From positions 1 to 64,000 of the forward strand of contig CAKKPP010000017.1 in the NCBI GenBank assembly GCA_919901745.1: a DNA stretch of 64,000 bases, given 5' to 3'. This document shows, piece after piece, positions 35,670 through 45,900 of this stretch. The translations under genes and the position numbers were made by a program. The first letter of the stretch is position 1. Every line of letters begins with the position of its first letter. The DNA is from Chloroflexota bacterium. Lineage in GTDB: Bacteria > Chloroflexota > Limnocylindria > Limnocylindrales > CSP1-4. The notes below the pieces were generated by a model. That model was not told the DNA's origin. It ran no database searches and was given only the letters and a program-made list of their open reading frames with translations.

Positions 35670-35709
35670 AACCGACCGACCGGTCGGTCGGTTGACCGCC
35701 CTGATCATA
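35670..35709 (-). promoter_or_regulatory. Promoter and perfect palindromic operator of the menaquinone operon
   Basis: A perfect 24-bp palindrome occupies 35670-35693; each 12-base arm is AACCGACCGACC and its complement. On the - strand TATGAT at 35709-35704 is a good -10 box 10 bases upstream of it, so the palindrome would cover about +4 to +27 of the transcript, a position that blocks transcription. The TetR ATG is 45 bases further down. I see no convincing -35 box. Confidence 0.8.
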
Positions 35710-35831
35710 CTGCTCCCGGTCCTGGGGTGGGTGGTCCTGTTTGGCGGGTCCAGCAGGCAGCTCGCTGGCGGAGCCGTTTGACGGGCGGGTATGCTGTCCC
35801 CTCCCACGCACGTGAGGATGGCCCGGTCCCG

Positions 35832-38800
35832 ATGTCCTGCTCGACCTGCGGCACCGAAAACAAGCCCGGACGCGCGTTCTGCGTCGAATGCGGAACGCGT
35901 CTCGCCTCGGTGTGCCCTTCGTGTGGCAGCCCCTTCGAGCCCGGGGAGAAGTTCTGCGGGACGTGCGGAGGCGCGGTTGGTCCCGGAACCGGGCCGGCAA
36001 CCGTTGCCGGCGCCACCACGGCACCCGGCGGCTCAGCCAGCGGGACGGTCGAGCATGGGCCCGCGCCGGTCGCTGAGCGGAGGCTCGTCTCGATCCTCTT
36101 TGCCGACCTGGTCGGCTACACGACGCTGGCCGAGGGTCGCGATGCCGAGGACGCGCGGGAGCTGTTGTCGCGGTTCGCCGAGACGGCGCGCACCGTGATC
36201 GGGCGCTATGGCGGCACGGTCGAGAAGTTCATCGGCGACGCCGTCATGGCGGTGTGGGGGACGCCCGTCGCTCGCGAGGACGACGCGGAGCGCGCGGTCC
36301 GGGCTGCGCTCGACCTCATTCCCGCGGTCGCGGCACTCACCCCGGGACTTCAGGCGCGCGCCGGGATCCTGACCGGGGAAACCGCGGTCAACATCGGGGC
36401 CACGGGGGAGGGGATGGTCGTCGGCGACGTCGTCAACACCGCGGCGCGCCTCCAGGCTGCGGCGGCCACCGGGACCGTCCTCGTCGGCGAGGCGACGATG
36501 CATGCCGCATCGTCGGCGATCGCGTTCGAGCCGGCCGGGGAGCAGGTGCTCAAGGGCAAGGCCGCTCCGGTCGCCGCGTGGCGTGCCCTGCGGGTCATCG
36601 CCCAGCGCGGGGGCCAGGGCCGCTCGGACCTGCCCGAGCCGCCGTTCGTGGGCCGCGACGAGGAATTCCGGAGCCTGAAAGACCTCATCGAGACGACCGG
36701 GCGCGATCGGCGCACGCGGCTCGCCACGATCTCCGGACCGGGCGGGATCGGCAAGAGCCGGCTCGCCTGGGAGCTCGAGAAATACATCGACGGGATCCTC
36801 GAGAACATCTACTGGCACCGCGGTCGCTCCCCGAGCTACGGCGACGGGATCACGTTCTGGGCACTCGGCGAGATGGTCCGGCGACGAGCGAAGCTGGTCG
36901 AAGACGATGACGATGTCACCACCCGTCAGCGGATCGCGGAGACGGTCGCGGAGTACGTCGCCGACGAGGCAGATCGGCGCTTCATCGAGCCGGCCCTCCT
37001 CACGCTCCTGGGCCTCGAGCCGGCACCGGCCGGGGGACGCGATGCCCTGTTCGCCGCCTGGCGCCTGTTCTTCGAGCGGATCGCGGAGAAGGGCACGACG
37101 GTGCTGCTCTTCGAGGATCTCCAGTGGGCCGATTCCGGTCTCCTCGACTTCATCGACCACGTCGTCGAGTGGTCGCGCGGCGTGCCGCTGCTCGTCGTCA
37201 CCCTCACGCGACCCGAGCTTTTCGATCGTCGCGCCGATTGGGGGACACAGACCCGCAACTCCACCTCGCTCGCGCTTGACCCACTCCCGCCGGCCGCGAT
37301 GCGCGAGCTGCTCACGGGCTTCGTTCCGGGGCTTCCCGACTCAGCGGTCGAGGCGATCGTCGACCGGGCCGACGGGATGCCGCTGTACGCCGTCGAAACG
37401 GTCCGGGCGCTCCTTGCCGATGGGCGGCTCGAGCGGATCGACGGTGCCTATCGACCCGTCGGCGACCTCGACCAGATCGCTGTCCCGGACACGCTCCGCT
37501 CGCTTATCGCGTCCCGCCTCGATGGTCTCGACGCCATGGATCGCTCGCTCGTCCAGGACGCATCGGTCCTCGGGCACAGCTTCAGCCCCGCGGGCCTGGC
37601 CGCGATCGCCGGCGGCTCGGGCGATGATCTCGAGGCAAGGCTCCGTGGCCTGGTTCGGCGGGAGATGTTCGAACTCGAGATGGATCCACGTTCCCCCGAG
37701 CGTGGGCAATACCGATTCGTCCAGTCGCTCATCCGCGAAGTTGCCTACGGGACGCTCGCTCGACGCGACCGGCGCGCCCGGCACCTGGCCGCAGCTCGGC
37801 ACTTCGAATCACTCGGCGACGAGGAGCTGGCCGGTGCGCTCGCGACCCACTACCTCGCGGCTCATGGGGCCTCCGAGGCGGGCGCCGAGGCGGATGCGGT
37901 TGCCATCCAGGCGCGCCTGGCACTCACAGCGGCGGCCGAACGGTCGGCCTCGCTCGGGGCGCACGAGCAGTCGCTCCAGCAGCTCGAGCAGGCGCTCGCC
38001 GTGACCCGGGACGCCACGGATCGGGTGGGCCTGCTGATCCGGGCGGCACGTTCGGCCAACGCGGCGGGCCGACCGGAGCGCGGGATCCGTCACGCACAAG
38101 AAGCGGCGCGGTCGGCTCGCGCGAGCGGCGATCTCCTCGCGGCAGGCCAGGCGGAGTCGGTCCTCGGTGTCCTCCACATCGATTCCGGGCAGATACGGGA
38201 AGCCGTCGCCGTCCTCGAGACCGCGCGTGACACCCTCCCCGAGGACGAGCAGGGGGAGCCGCGCGCGGAGTTGCTCACGACGCTCTCACGTGCGTATATG
38301 CGCAACGACCAGATGAAGGAGGCATACGCGACGGCCGACGCAGCGCTCGCGCTGTCCGAGCGCCTCGAGCTTGACGGGCTCACCGCCGAAGCCCTGCAGA
38401 ACAAGGCCGGGGCGCTCGGGTCGCAGGGACGTCGTCACGAGTCGATCGCGCTCATGCAGGCTGCCGTCGACCTCGCTCGATCGGGCGGCTTCCTGCTCGC
38501 GGAGATGCGAGCAACCTCGAACATCGCGTCGGTCGTGTCCAACGAGGACGCCCCGCGGGCCCATGCGGCCAGCTCGGCGGCCCTGGCCCTCGCCCGGCGC
38601 ACGGGCCACCGGCCATTTGTCAGCTGGGCGCTCACCTTCGTGACCTGGTACGTGTATCTCGAGGGCCGGCAGTGGGATGAGATGGTCCAGGAACTGGAGC
38701 TTGAACTCGAGGATGTCCGAAGCCCCGTCGAGGAGGCACGGATCCTCGGAAGCCTGGTCTCCTTGGGATCGCCGCGCGGCCAGCCGGTCCGGGAACTCCT

Positions 38801-39398
38801 CGATCGACGGGCAACGCTGATCGCTGACATGACCGATCCGTTCCTCCACGCGATCCAGCACTGGAACGAGGCCAAGGAGCTCCTGCTGGCGGGGAACCTC
38901 AGCCAAGCCGCCGACTTGTTCGAAAAGGCCGGGATCCCCGGCATGATCTACCCGCTCGGCCTTGCGGCGCGCGCGGCGCTGTGGGCAGGCGACATCGAAC
39001 GCCTGACCGGTCTCGTCGATCGCCTGGAACGAGACCCGGAGGTCCCGACCGATGCCCGCGCGCTGGGGCTCGCCGCACGCGCTGGGCTCGATGGCCTGGA
39101 GGGACGCCGGAGCGAGGCGCTCGCAGGTTACCGGGACGTGTTCCGCCGCGGACGCGAGGGCGCGGTCGACTTCGAGTACGCGCTCTTCGTGCTCGACGCA
39201 GTCGTGGCGCTCGGTCCGGACGAGCCAGAGCTGCACCAACCGGTCGAGGACGCGCGCTCGATCCTCGAGCGCGTCGGTGCGCAACCGTATCTCGCGAAGC
39301 TCGACGAGGTCTTGGCGTCCGGGCCGGCCGGCAATGCTCGAACAACCGATCGCGCCGCAGATCACCGCGCCGAATCGACGAGCGCCGAGGCACACTGA
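35832..39398 (+). CDS. Adenylate cyclase-STAND ATPase-TPR protein, copy 1
   Basis: A 1188-residue multidomain protein (ATG at 35832; -10-like TATGCT at 35790-35795). Double zinc ribbon at ~3-46 (eight Cys). Class III cyclase domain ~84-255 with all key residues: metal aspartates D92 (FADLVG) and D136 (IGDAVMAVWG), K132 and D199 for adenine, N202 and R206 (NTAARLQ) for the transition state, so it should make cAMP. AAA/STAND-like ATPase from ~273: P-loop GPGGIGKS (302-309), Walker B 'VLLFEDLQWAD' (~424-434), then a winged-helix-like part ('RSLIASRLDGLDAMDRSLVQDASVLG'). The C-terminal ~450 residues form TPR-like helical repeats. No membrane segment, so cytoplasmic. First of four tandem paralogues. 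Confidence 0.92.
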   Translation: MSCSTCGTENKPGRAFCVECGTRLASVCPSCGSPFEPGEKFCGTCGGAVGPGTGPATVAGATTAPGGSASGTVEHGPAPVAERRLVSILFADLVGYTTLAEGRDAEDARELLSRFAETARTVIGRYGGTVEKFIGDAVMAVWGTPVAREDDAERAVRAALDLIPAVAALTPGLQARAGILTGETAVNIGATGEGMVVGDVVNTAARLQAAAATGTVLVGEATMHAASSAIAFEPAGEQVLKGKAAPVAAWRALRVIAQRGGQGRSDLPEPPFVGRDEEFRSLKDLIETTGRDRRTRLATISGPGGIGKSRLAWELEKYIDGILENIYWHRGRSPSYGDGITFWALGEMVRRRAKLVEDDDDVTTRQRIAETVAEYVADEADRRFIEPALLTLLGLEPAPAGGRDALFAAWRLFFERIAEKGTTVLLFEDLQWADSGLLDFIDHVVEWSRGVPLLVVTLTRPELFDRRADWGTQTRNSTSLALDPLPPAAMRELLTGFVPGLPDSAVEAIVDRADGMPLYAVETVRALLADGRLERIDGAYRPVGDLDQIAVPDTLRSLIASRLDGLDAMDRSLVQDASVLGHSFSPAGLAAIAGGSGDDLEARLRGLVRREMFELEMDPRSPERGQYRFVQSLIREVAYGTLARRDRRARHLAAARHFESLGDEELAGALATHYLAAHGASEAGAEADAVAIQARLALTAAAERSASLGAHEQSLQQLEQALAVTRDATDRVGLLIRAARSANAAGRPERGIRHAQEAARSARASGDLLAAGQAESVLGVLHIDSGQIREAVAVLETARDTLPEDEQGEPRAELLTTLSRAYMRNDQMKEAYATADAALALSERLELDGLTAEALQNKAGALGSQGRRHESIALMQAAVDLARSGGFLLAEMRATSNIASVVSNEDAPRAHAASSAALALARRTGHRPFVSWALTFVTWYVYLEGRQWDEMVQELELELEDVRSPVEEARILGSLVSLGSPRGQPVRELLDRRATLIADMTDPFLHAIQHWNEAKELLLAGNLSQAADLFEKAGIPGMIYPLGLAARAALWAGDIERLTGLVDRLERDPEVPTDARALGLAARAGLDGLEGRRSEALAGYRDVFRRGREGAVDFEYALFVLDAVVALGPDEPELHQPVEDARSILERVGAQPYLAKLDEVLASGPAGNARTTDRAADHRAESTSAEAH

Positions 39399-39402
39399 CC
39401 GG

Positions 39403-42400
39403 ATGATCTGCTCGAACTGCGGCACTGAGAATCCGGCCGGGACGAAGTTCTGCGTGGAGTGCGCGTCCCGACTCTCGGCCGTGTGCCCGTCGTGCGGCCA
39501 CGCCAACGTGCCGACGGCGAAGTTCTGCGGTGAATGCGCGACGCCGCTGGGTGGCGCACCGGCCGCTGCGTCGCCGCCTCCCTCGACGCGACCCGTCACG
39601 GTGCCGGGCGCATCGCCGGGTACCGCCGCCCCGACCTCCGGTGCCGAGCGGCGGCTCGTGTCGGTCCTGTTCGCCGACCTCGTCGGCTTCACCCCGTTCG
39701 CCGAGGAGCGCGACGCCGAGGACGTCCGTGACATCCTGACCCGGTACTTCGACACCGCCAGCGAGGTGATCGAGCGCTATGGCGGCACCGTCGAGAAGTT
39801 CATCGGTGACGCGGTCATGGCGGTCTGGGGAGCGCCGGTGGCCCGCGAAGACGACGCCGAGCGGAGTGTCCGGGCGGCCCTCGAACTCGTCGACGCGGTG
39901 CACACCCTCGGCCCCGGTATCCAGGCCCGCGTGGGGGTCCTCACCGGCGAGGCCGCGGTGACGGTCGGCGCGACCAATCAGGGGATGGTGGCCGGGGATC
40001 TCGTCAACACCGCCGCCCGTCTCCAGTCGGTGGCCCAGCCCGGGGCGGTGCTCGTCGGGGAACCCACGATGCGGGCTGCCTCGGCCGCGATCGCCTTCGA
40101 GGAAGCCGGCGACCAGACCCTGAAGGGCAAGCAGGCGCCCGTCCCGGCCTGGCGCGCCCTGCGCGTGGTGGCCCAGCGCGGTGGGCAGGGCCGCTCTGAC
40201 CTGCCCGAACCCCCGTTCGTGGGTCGCGACGAGGAGCTCCGGCTGCTCAAGGACCTCATCGCGACGACCGGGCGAGACCGCAAGCCGCGGCTGGTCTCGA
40301 TCACCGGTCCCGGTGGCATCGGCAAGAGCCGCCTCGCCTGGGAGCTCGAGAAGTACATCGACGGGATTCATGAGAACGTCTACTGGCACCGCGGCCGCTC
40401 GCCCAGCTATGGCGAGGGGATCGCCTTCTGGGCCCTCGGCGAGATGGTGCGCCGGCGGGCCGGCCTGGCCGAGGACGACGACGAAGCAACGACCCGCGAG
40501 CGGATCCACGCGAGCGTCATCGAGTTCGTCGCCACCGACGAGGATCGGCGCTGGGTCGAGCCGGGACTCCTCACCCTCCTCGGTCTCGAGCCTGCACCGG
40601 CCGGCGGACGCGATGTCCTGTTCGCCGCCTGGCGGATCTTCTTCGAGCGGATCGCCGAGCGTGGCACGACGGTGCTCCTGTTCGAGGACCTCCAGTGGGC
40701 CGACACGGGTCTCCTCGACTTCATCGAGCACCTGCTCGAGTGGGCCCGCAATGCCCCACTCCTCGTGGTCACCCTCGCGCGGCCGGAACTCTTCGATCGT
40801 CGCGCGGACTGGGGATCGGAGATCCGCAACCTCTCGCGCGTCGCGCTCGAGCCGTTGACCGACGAAGCGATGCGCGCTCTTCTCGACGGCTTCGTGCCCG
40901 GACTCCCGGCCGATGCGGTCGCGGCGATCCTCGCCCGCGCCGATGGGATGCCGCTCTACGCGGTCGAGACGGTCCGTGCGCTCGTGGCCGACGGCAAGCT
41001 CGAGCGCGAAGGGTCGGCCTACCGCCCGACCGGGGAGTTCGGGATCCTCGCCATCCCCGAGACCCTTCGCTCACTCATCGCGTCCCGCCTCGACGCTCTC
41101 GAGCCGGCCGATCGGAGCCTTGTCGCCGACGCCGCGGTCCTCGGCCAGACGTTCGGCGTCGCGGGGCTCGCCGCTGTCAGCGGCCACGAGCCAGCCGAGC
41201 TCGACTCCCGTCTCAAGACCCTGGTTCGTCGAGAACTGTTCGACCTCGAGATCGATCCCCGATCCCCGGAGCGTGGCCAGTACCACTTCGTCCAGTCGCT
41301 CATCCGCGAGGTCGCCTACGGCACCCTCGCCAAGCGCGACCGGCGCACGCGCCATCTGGCCGCGGCGCGTCACTTCGAGGCGCTCGGTGATGACGAGCTG
41401 GCAGGGCTCCTGGCCAACCACTATGTCGCCGCCCATGAGGCGTCCACTGCCGGCGCCGAGGCAGATGCCGTGGCGATCCAGGCTCGCCTCGCCCTGTCGG
41501 GGGCGGCAGAGCGGGCCGCGACCCTCGGCGGGCACGACCAGGCGGTCGCCTACCTTCGCTCCGCGATCGCCATCACCGCCGACGCGCGGGAGCGTGCCGG
41601 GCTCCAGCTGCGCGCGGCCCGCTCGGCCAACGCGGCCGCCCGACACACTGACGCGGAGGCCCTCGTGCGCGAAGCGATCGCATCGGCGGCGTTGGCCGCG
41701 GATGCCGTCGCCGTGGGCGAGGCCGAAGCGCTCCTCGGCGAGATCCACATCGACGCGGGCAATCCGCCGGAGGCGGTGGCGGCCCTCGAGCATGCGATCG
41801 AGCGGTTCCCCGAGGACGGGCCCAGGGAGGTCCGGGCGGCGCTCCTCGCCAATCTTTCGCGCGCCCTGATGCGAAGTGCGGAACCCGGACGGGCGATCGT
41901 GGCCGCCGATCTCGCCCTCGACCTCGCCGAGCACCTCAACCTCACGCGGCTCGTCGCGGAGACCTTCAACAACAAGGGCTCGTCGCTGGGCTACCTCGGA
42001 CGGGAGCGCGAGGCCAGGGCGCTCCTTCAGGCGGCCGTCGACGTGGCTCGGGCCGGGGGCCACGTGGCCGCCGAGATCCGGGCCCTCAGCAACCTCGGCG
42101 GGTCGATCGACGACGTACGGCAGGCCGCGGCGTCCTATCGAAGCGCCGCCGAACTGGCGCTTCGCGTTGGCAATCGGTCCCTCGCCCGATGGGCGTCCGA
42201 GGGGGCGCGCGTCTCGAGCTACGTGTCCGCGGGCGGTTGGGACGAGGCGCTCGCTGCCGACGGCGCCTTCGAGGAGTCCGACGGAGAGGGCATCGGGAGT
42301 GCTCTCGACGCGATCCGCCATCTCGCGATCTCGGCGTACATGCGCGTCGCCCGGGGCGATCCGTGCGACGGGATCCTCGATCGCCTCACGATCCTGTCCG

Positions 42401-42984
42401 GCGAGGTCTCCGATCCGTTCGCGTCGTCCGCGGTGCGCTTCCTCCGTTCGGATCGGGCCCTCATCGCGGGCGACTACGCGCGCGCTGTCGACGGAACCCT
42501 CGGCGCGGCCGACATGGATATCCAGCTGTCCGAGATCTATCTCGACCTGGCGACCCTCCCGGCCGTGCTTGGACGCGACGTCGATCGTGCGCGTACGGTC
42601 GCCGCTCGTCTCACGGCCAACCGGGCGACGGGCGCCATCGTCGACGCAAACCGTCTCCGAGTCGATGCCGCTGTCGCCGGACTCGAAGGTCGACATGACG
42701 ACGCCGCGGCTGGCTACCGGCAGGCCCTTGCGCGGTTGGCCGAGTTCGGGCGCGAGTGGCCACGGGCCAAGGCCGGTCTCGAGTTCGTCCTGCTCATGGG
42801 GTCGGCGCACCCGGCTGCTGGGGAGGCGGCCATGCACGCCCGGGCGACCTTCGAGCGTGTCGGCGCCACGCCGTACCTCGTGTGGCTCGATGCGGCGCTC
42901 GCGGATAGCGCTCCGATGACTGCCGTCTCAGGCAACGCGGCCACGGTGCCTGCCGCGGCGGGTATCAGGGATCGGACGTCGTGA
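39403..42984 (+). CDS. Adenylate cyclase-STAND ATPase-TPR protein, copy 2
   Basis: 1193 residues, starting at ATG 39403, 4 bases after copy 1 stops. Zinc ribbons at 3-46 (MICSNCGTEN … CPSCG … FCGEC). Cyclase domain with D92, D136, K132 and the 'GDLVNTAARLQ' catalytic Asn/Arg. The ATPase part has 'ITGPGGIGKSRLAWELEKYIDG' split by the P-loop and 'VLLFEDLQWADTGLLDFIEHL'. The middle up to ~residue 780 is very close to copies 1, 3 and 4 ('RGQYHFVQSLIREVAYGTLAKRDRR'), while the TPR-like C-terminus diverges strongly, ending 'RVGATPYLVWLDAAL'. This suggests common signalling output with different partners or inputs. Its stop overlaps the start of copy 3 by GTGA. Confidence 0.92.
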   Translation: MICSNCGTENPAGTKFCVECASRLSAVCPSCGHANVPTAKFCGECATPLGGAPAAASPPPSTRPVTVPGASPGTAAPTSGAERRLVSVLFADLVGFTPFAEERDAEDVRDILTRYFDTASEVIERYGGTVEKFIGDAVMAVWGAPVAREDDAERSVRAALELVDAVHTLGPGIQARVGVLTGEAAVTVGATNQGMVAGDLVNTAARLQSVAQPGAVLVGEPTMRAASAAIAFEEAGDQTLKGKQAPVPAWRALRVVAQRGGQGRSDLPEPPFVGRDEELRLLKDLIATTGRDRKPRLVSITGPGGIGKSRLAWELEKYIDGIHENVYWHRGRSPSYGEGIAFWALGEMVRRRAGLAEDDDEATTRERIHASVIEFVATDEDRRWVEPGLLTLLGLEPAPAGGRDVLFAAWRIFFERIAERGTTVLLFEDLQWADTGLLDFIEHLLEWARNAPLLVVTLARPELFDRRADWGSEIRNLSRVALEPLTDEAMRALLDGFVPGLPADAVAAILARADGMPLYAVETVRALVADGKLEREGSAYRPTGEFGILAIPETLRSLIASRLDALEPADRSLVADAAVLGQTFGVAGLAAVSGHEPAELDSRLKTLVRRELFDLEIDPRSPERGQYHFVQSLIREVAYGTLAKRDRRTRHLAAARHFEALGDDELAGLLANHYVAAHEASTAGAEADAVAIQARLALSGAAERAATLGGHDQAVAYLRSAIAITADARERAGLQLRAARSANAAARHTDAEALVREAIASAALAADAVAVGEAEALLGEIHIDAGNPPEAVAALEHAIERFPEDGPREVRAALLANLSRALMRSAEPGRAIVAADLALDLAEHLNLTRLVAETFNNKGSSLGYLGREREARALLQAAVDVARAGGHVAAEIRALSNLGGSIDDVRQAAASYRSAAELALRVGNRSLARWASEGARVSSYVSAGGWDEALAADGAFEESDGEGIGSALDAIRHLAISAYMRVARGDPCDGILDRLTILSGEVSDPFASSAVRFLRSDRALIAGDYARAVDGTLGAADMDIQLSEIYLDLATLPAVLGRDVDRARTVAARLTANRATGAIVDANRLRVDAAVAGLEGRHDDAAAGYRQALARLAEFGREWPRAKAGLEFVLLMGSAHPAAGEAAMHARATFERVGATPYLVWLDAALADSAPMTAVSGNAATVPAAAGIRDRTS

Positions 42985-45900
42985 TCTGCTCCAACTGCGG
43001 CACCGAGAACGAGACCGGCCGCAAGTTCTGCAAGGAGTGCGCGACGCGCCTCGCCGTCGTGTGTCCGAACTGCGGAACGGCGAACAGCCCGGATTCCAAG
43101 TTCTGCGGTGAGTGCGCGACGCCACTGGCCGGTGCCGCCGCCCCCGCCGCCACCGCTGGAGTCAGCACAGGTTCGACTGCCGCCTCCGCGGCCACCTCCG
43201 GCGCCGAGCGCCGCCTCGTGTCGGTCCTCTTTGCCGACCTCGTCGGGTTCACCCCGTTCGCCGAGGAGCGCGACGCGGAGGACACCCGCGAGATGTTGTC
43301 GCGCTATTTCGAGATCGCGTCCGACGTCATCACCCGCTACGGCGGAACGGTCGAGAAGTTCATCGGCGATGCGGTCATGGCGGTGTGGGGGACCCCGGTC
43401 GCCCACGAAGATGACGCCGAGCGCAGTGTCCGCGCCGGCCTCGAGCTCGTCGATGCCGTCCGCGCCCTCGGCCCCACCATCCATGCGAGAGCTGGGATCC
43501 TCACCGGCGAAGCCGCCGTGACCCTTGGCGCCACCAACCAGGGCATGGTCGCGGGGGACATGGTCAACACCGCCGCCCGCCTCCAGTCGGTCGCCCAGCC
43601 CGGGACCGTCCTCGTCGGCGAGGCGACGATGCGGGCCACCGAGGCCGCCATCGCCTTCGAACCCCTCGGCGACCAGGCCCTCAAGGGCAAGACGGCTCCC
43701 GTCGCCGCTTTCCGCGCCCTGCGCGTGGTAGCGGAACGGGGAGGGCGCAACCGCGCGGAGTCGCTCGAGGCCCCGTTCGTGGGCCGCGACGACGAACTGC
43801 GCCTGCTCAAGGATCTCCTTCACGCGACCGGCCGCGAGAAGCGCAGCCGGCTGGTCAGCGTGGTCGGACCCGCCGGCATCGGCAAGAGCCGGCTCGCGTG
43901 GGAGTTCCTCAAGTACATCGACGGACTCGCCGAGACGATCTACTGGCATGACGGACGCTCGCCCTCATACGGCGAGGGGATCACCTTCTGGGCGCTCGGC
44001 GAGATGGTTCGCAGCCGGGCCGGGCTGGCCGAGTCGGACGACGAGGCGACGACTCGCCGCAAGATCGGCGAAACCGTCGCACAACACGTCCCCGACGAGA
44101 CGGAGCGCCGGTGGATCGAGCCGGCGCTCCTCGCCCTCCTCGGCCACGGGTCGTCGACAAGCGCCGACCAGCTGTTCGCCGCCTGGCGGACCTTCTTCGA
44201 GCGACTCGCCGCCGAGGCCCCGGTGGTCATGGTCTTCGAGGACCTCCACTGGGCCGACACGGGCACGATCGATTTCGTCGAGCACCTCCTCGACTGGTCG
44301 AAGGGCGTCCCGATCTGCGTCGTGACGCTGTCGCGCCCGGAGCTCATCGACCGCCGGCCCGACTGGGGTGCCGGCAAGCGCAACTTCGTGTCGATGTACC
44401 TCGAGCCGCTGCCCGAAACGGCGATGCGCGAGCTGCTGGCCGGACTGGTTCCGGGTCTTCCCGACGCGGCGACACGATCGATCGTCGAACGGGCCGACGG
44501 GATGCCGCTCTACGCCGTCGAGACGGTCCGGATGCTCGTGGCCGAGGGGCAGCTCATTGCGGAAGACGGCGTCTACCGACCGACGGGCGACCTCGCGGCC
44601 CTCGCCGTTCCGGAGACGCTCACCGCGCTCATCGGCGCGCGGCTGGACGCTCTCGACCCCAGGGATCGGTCCCTCGTCCAGCAGGCCGCCGTCCTGGGGC
44701 TGAGCTTCACGCTTCCCGCGCTGGCCGCTGTCGCCGGCGAGTCGGAAGTCGATCTCGAGACGCGCCTCGCCTCGCTCGTCCGGCGAGAACTGCTGACCGT
44801 CCAGGCGGATCCCCGCTCCCCGGAGCGCGGTCAGTACGTGTTCGTCCAGTCGCTCATCCGCGAGGTCGCCTACAACACGCTCGCCAAGCGGGAACGCAAG
44901 GCCGGCCACCTCGCCGCCGCCCGCCATTTCGAAGGCCTCGGAACGGACGAGCTGGCCGGCGCGCTGGCGACCCACTATCTCGCGGCCCACGCCAACAGCC
45001 CCGACGGCGCGGAAGCCGATGCGGTCGCCACCCAGGCGCGGATCGCGCTTCGTGGAGCGGCTCAGCGGGCCATCGAGCTTGGGTCGTTTGCCCAGGCGGC
45101 GACGTTCTACGACCAGGCCCACGGAATCACCGAGGATGCAGCCGAGCGGGCCGAACTGCTGGAGCGGTCGGGCGTGGCGGCCGATGAGGCGACGCAGACC
45201 GAGATCGCCGAGGCACGCCTGCGCGAGGCGCTGGATCTGCGCCGGCGTGGGATCGATGAGGCGGCCGAGCTGCGAGCCACGGTAGCGCTCGCGCGATCCT
45301 TGATCCACCACTTCAAGACGGAGGAGAGCCTGGCGCTGATGGAGCAGGCGTCGCAGCGGTGGGTCCGGGAAGGCGCTGAGCTTGACGAGGATCGAGTCGA
45401 ACTGCTCGCCCAACTGTCGCGAGGCTATTTCCTTCACGAGGAGCATGCTCGAGCGATCGGGGTGGCCGATCGAGCCCTCCCGGCCGCGGAACGGCTCGAT
45501 GCGGTGGGACTCGTCGCGGACCTGCTCATCACCCGTGGAACCGCGCTCGGCAGTCTCGGCCGTCAGTATGAGGGCCTGGGTGCGATCCGGGCCGGAATGG
45601 CCCTGGCCGACACGCACGGGCTCATTCCGATCTCGCTGCGGGCCACGATCAACCTCACGGCCTTTGGCCAGGGCGACCCGGTCGGCACCTACCAGTTGGC
45701 GCGTTCCGCGCTCGACACCGCCCTCCGGCTTGGTCGCCGAGGATACGCACGGACGCTGCGCCTGAACGCGACGTCCAATGCCATCGAGGTGGGCGATTGG
45801 GATTGGGCCGTCGACCAATGGAGAGCCGAATCCGAGACGGAGACGGACGAACTCGGCCGGATCATCGTCCGCTGGAGTCTCGCCTCCTTTGGTGCCGGCC

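Noticed and set aside
35778-35795. TTGACG as a -35 box for the cyclase array
   Set aside because: It is only 6 bases from the TATGCT -10 candidate, far from the 16-18 base spacing needed.
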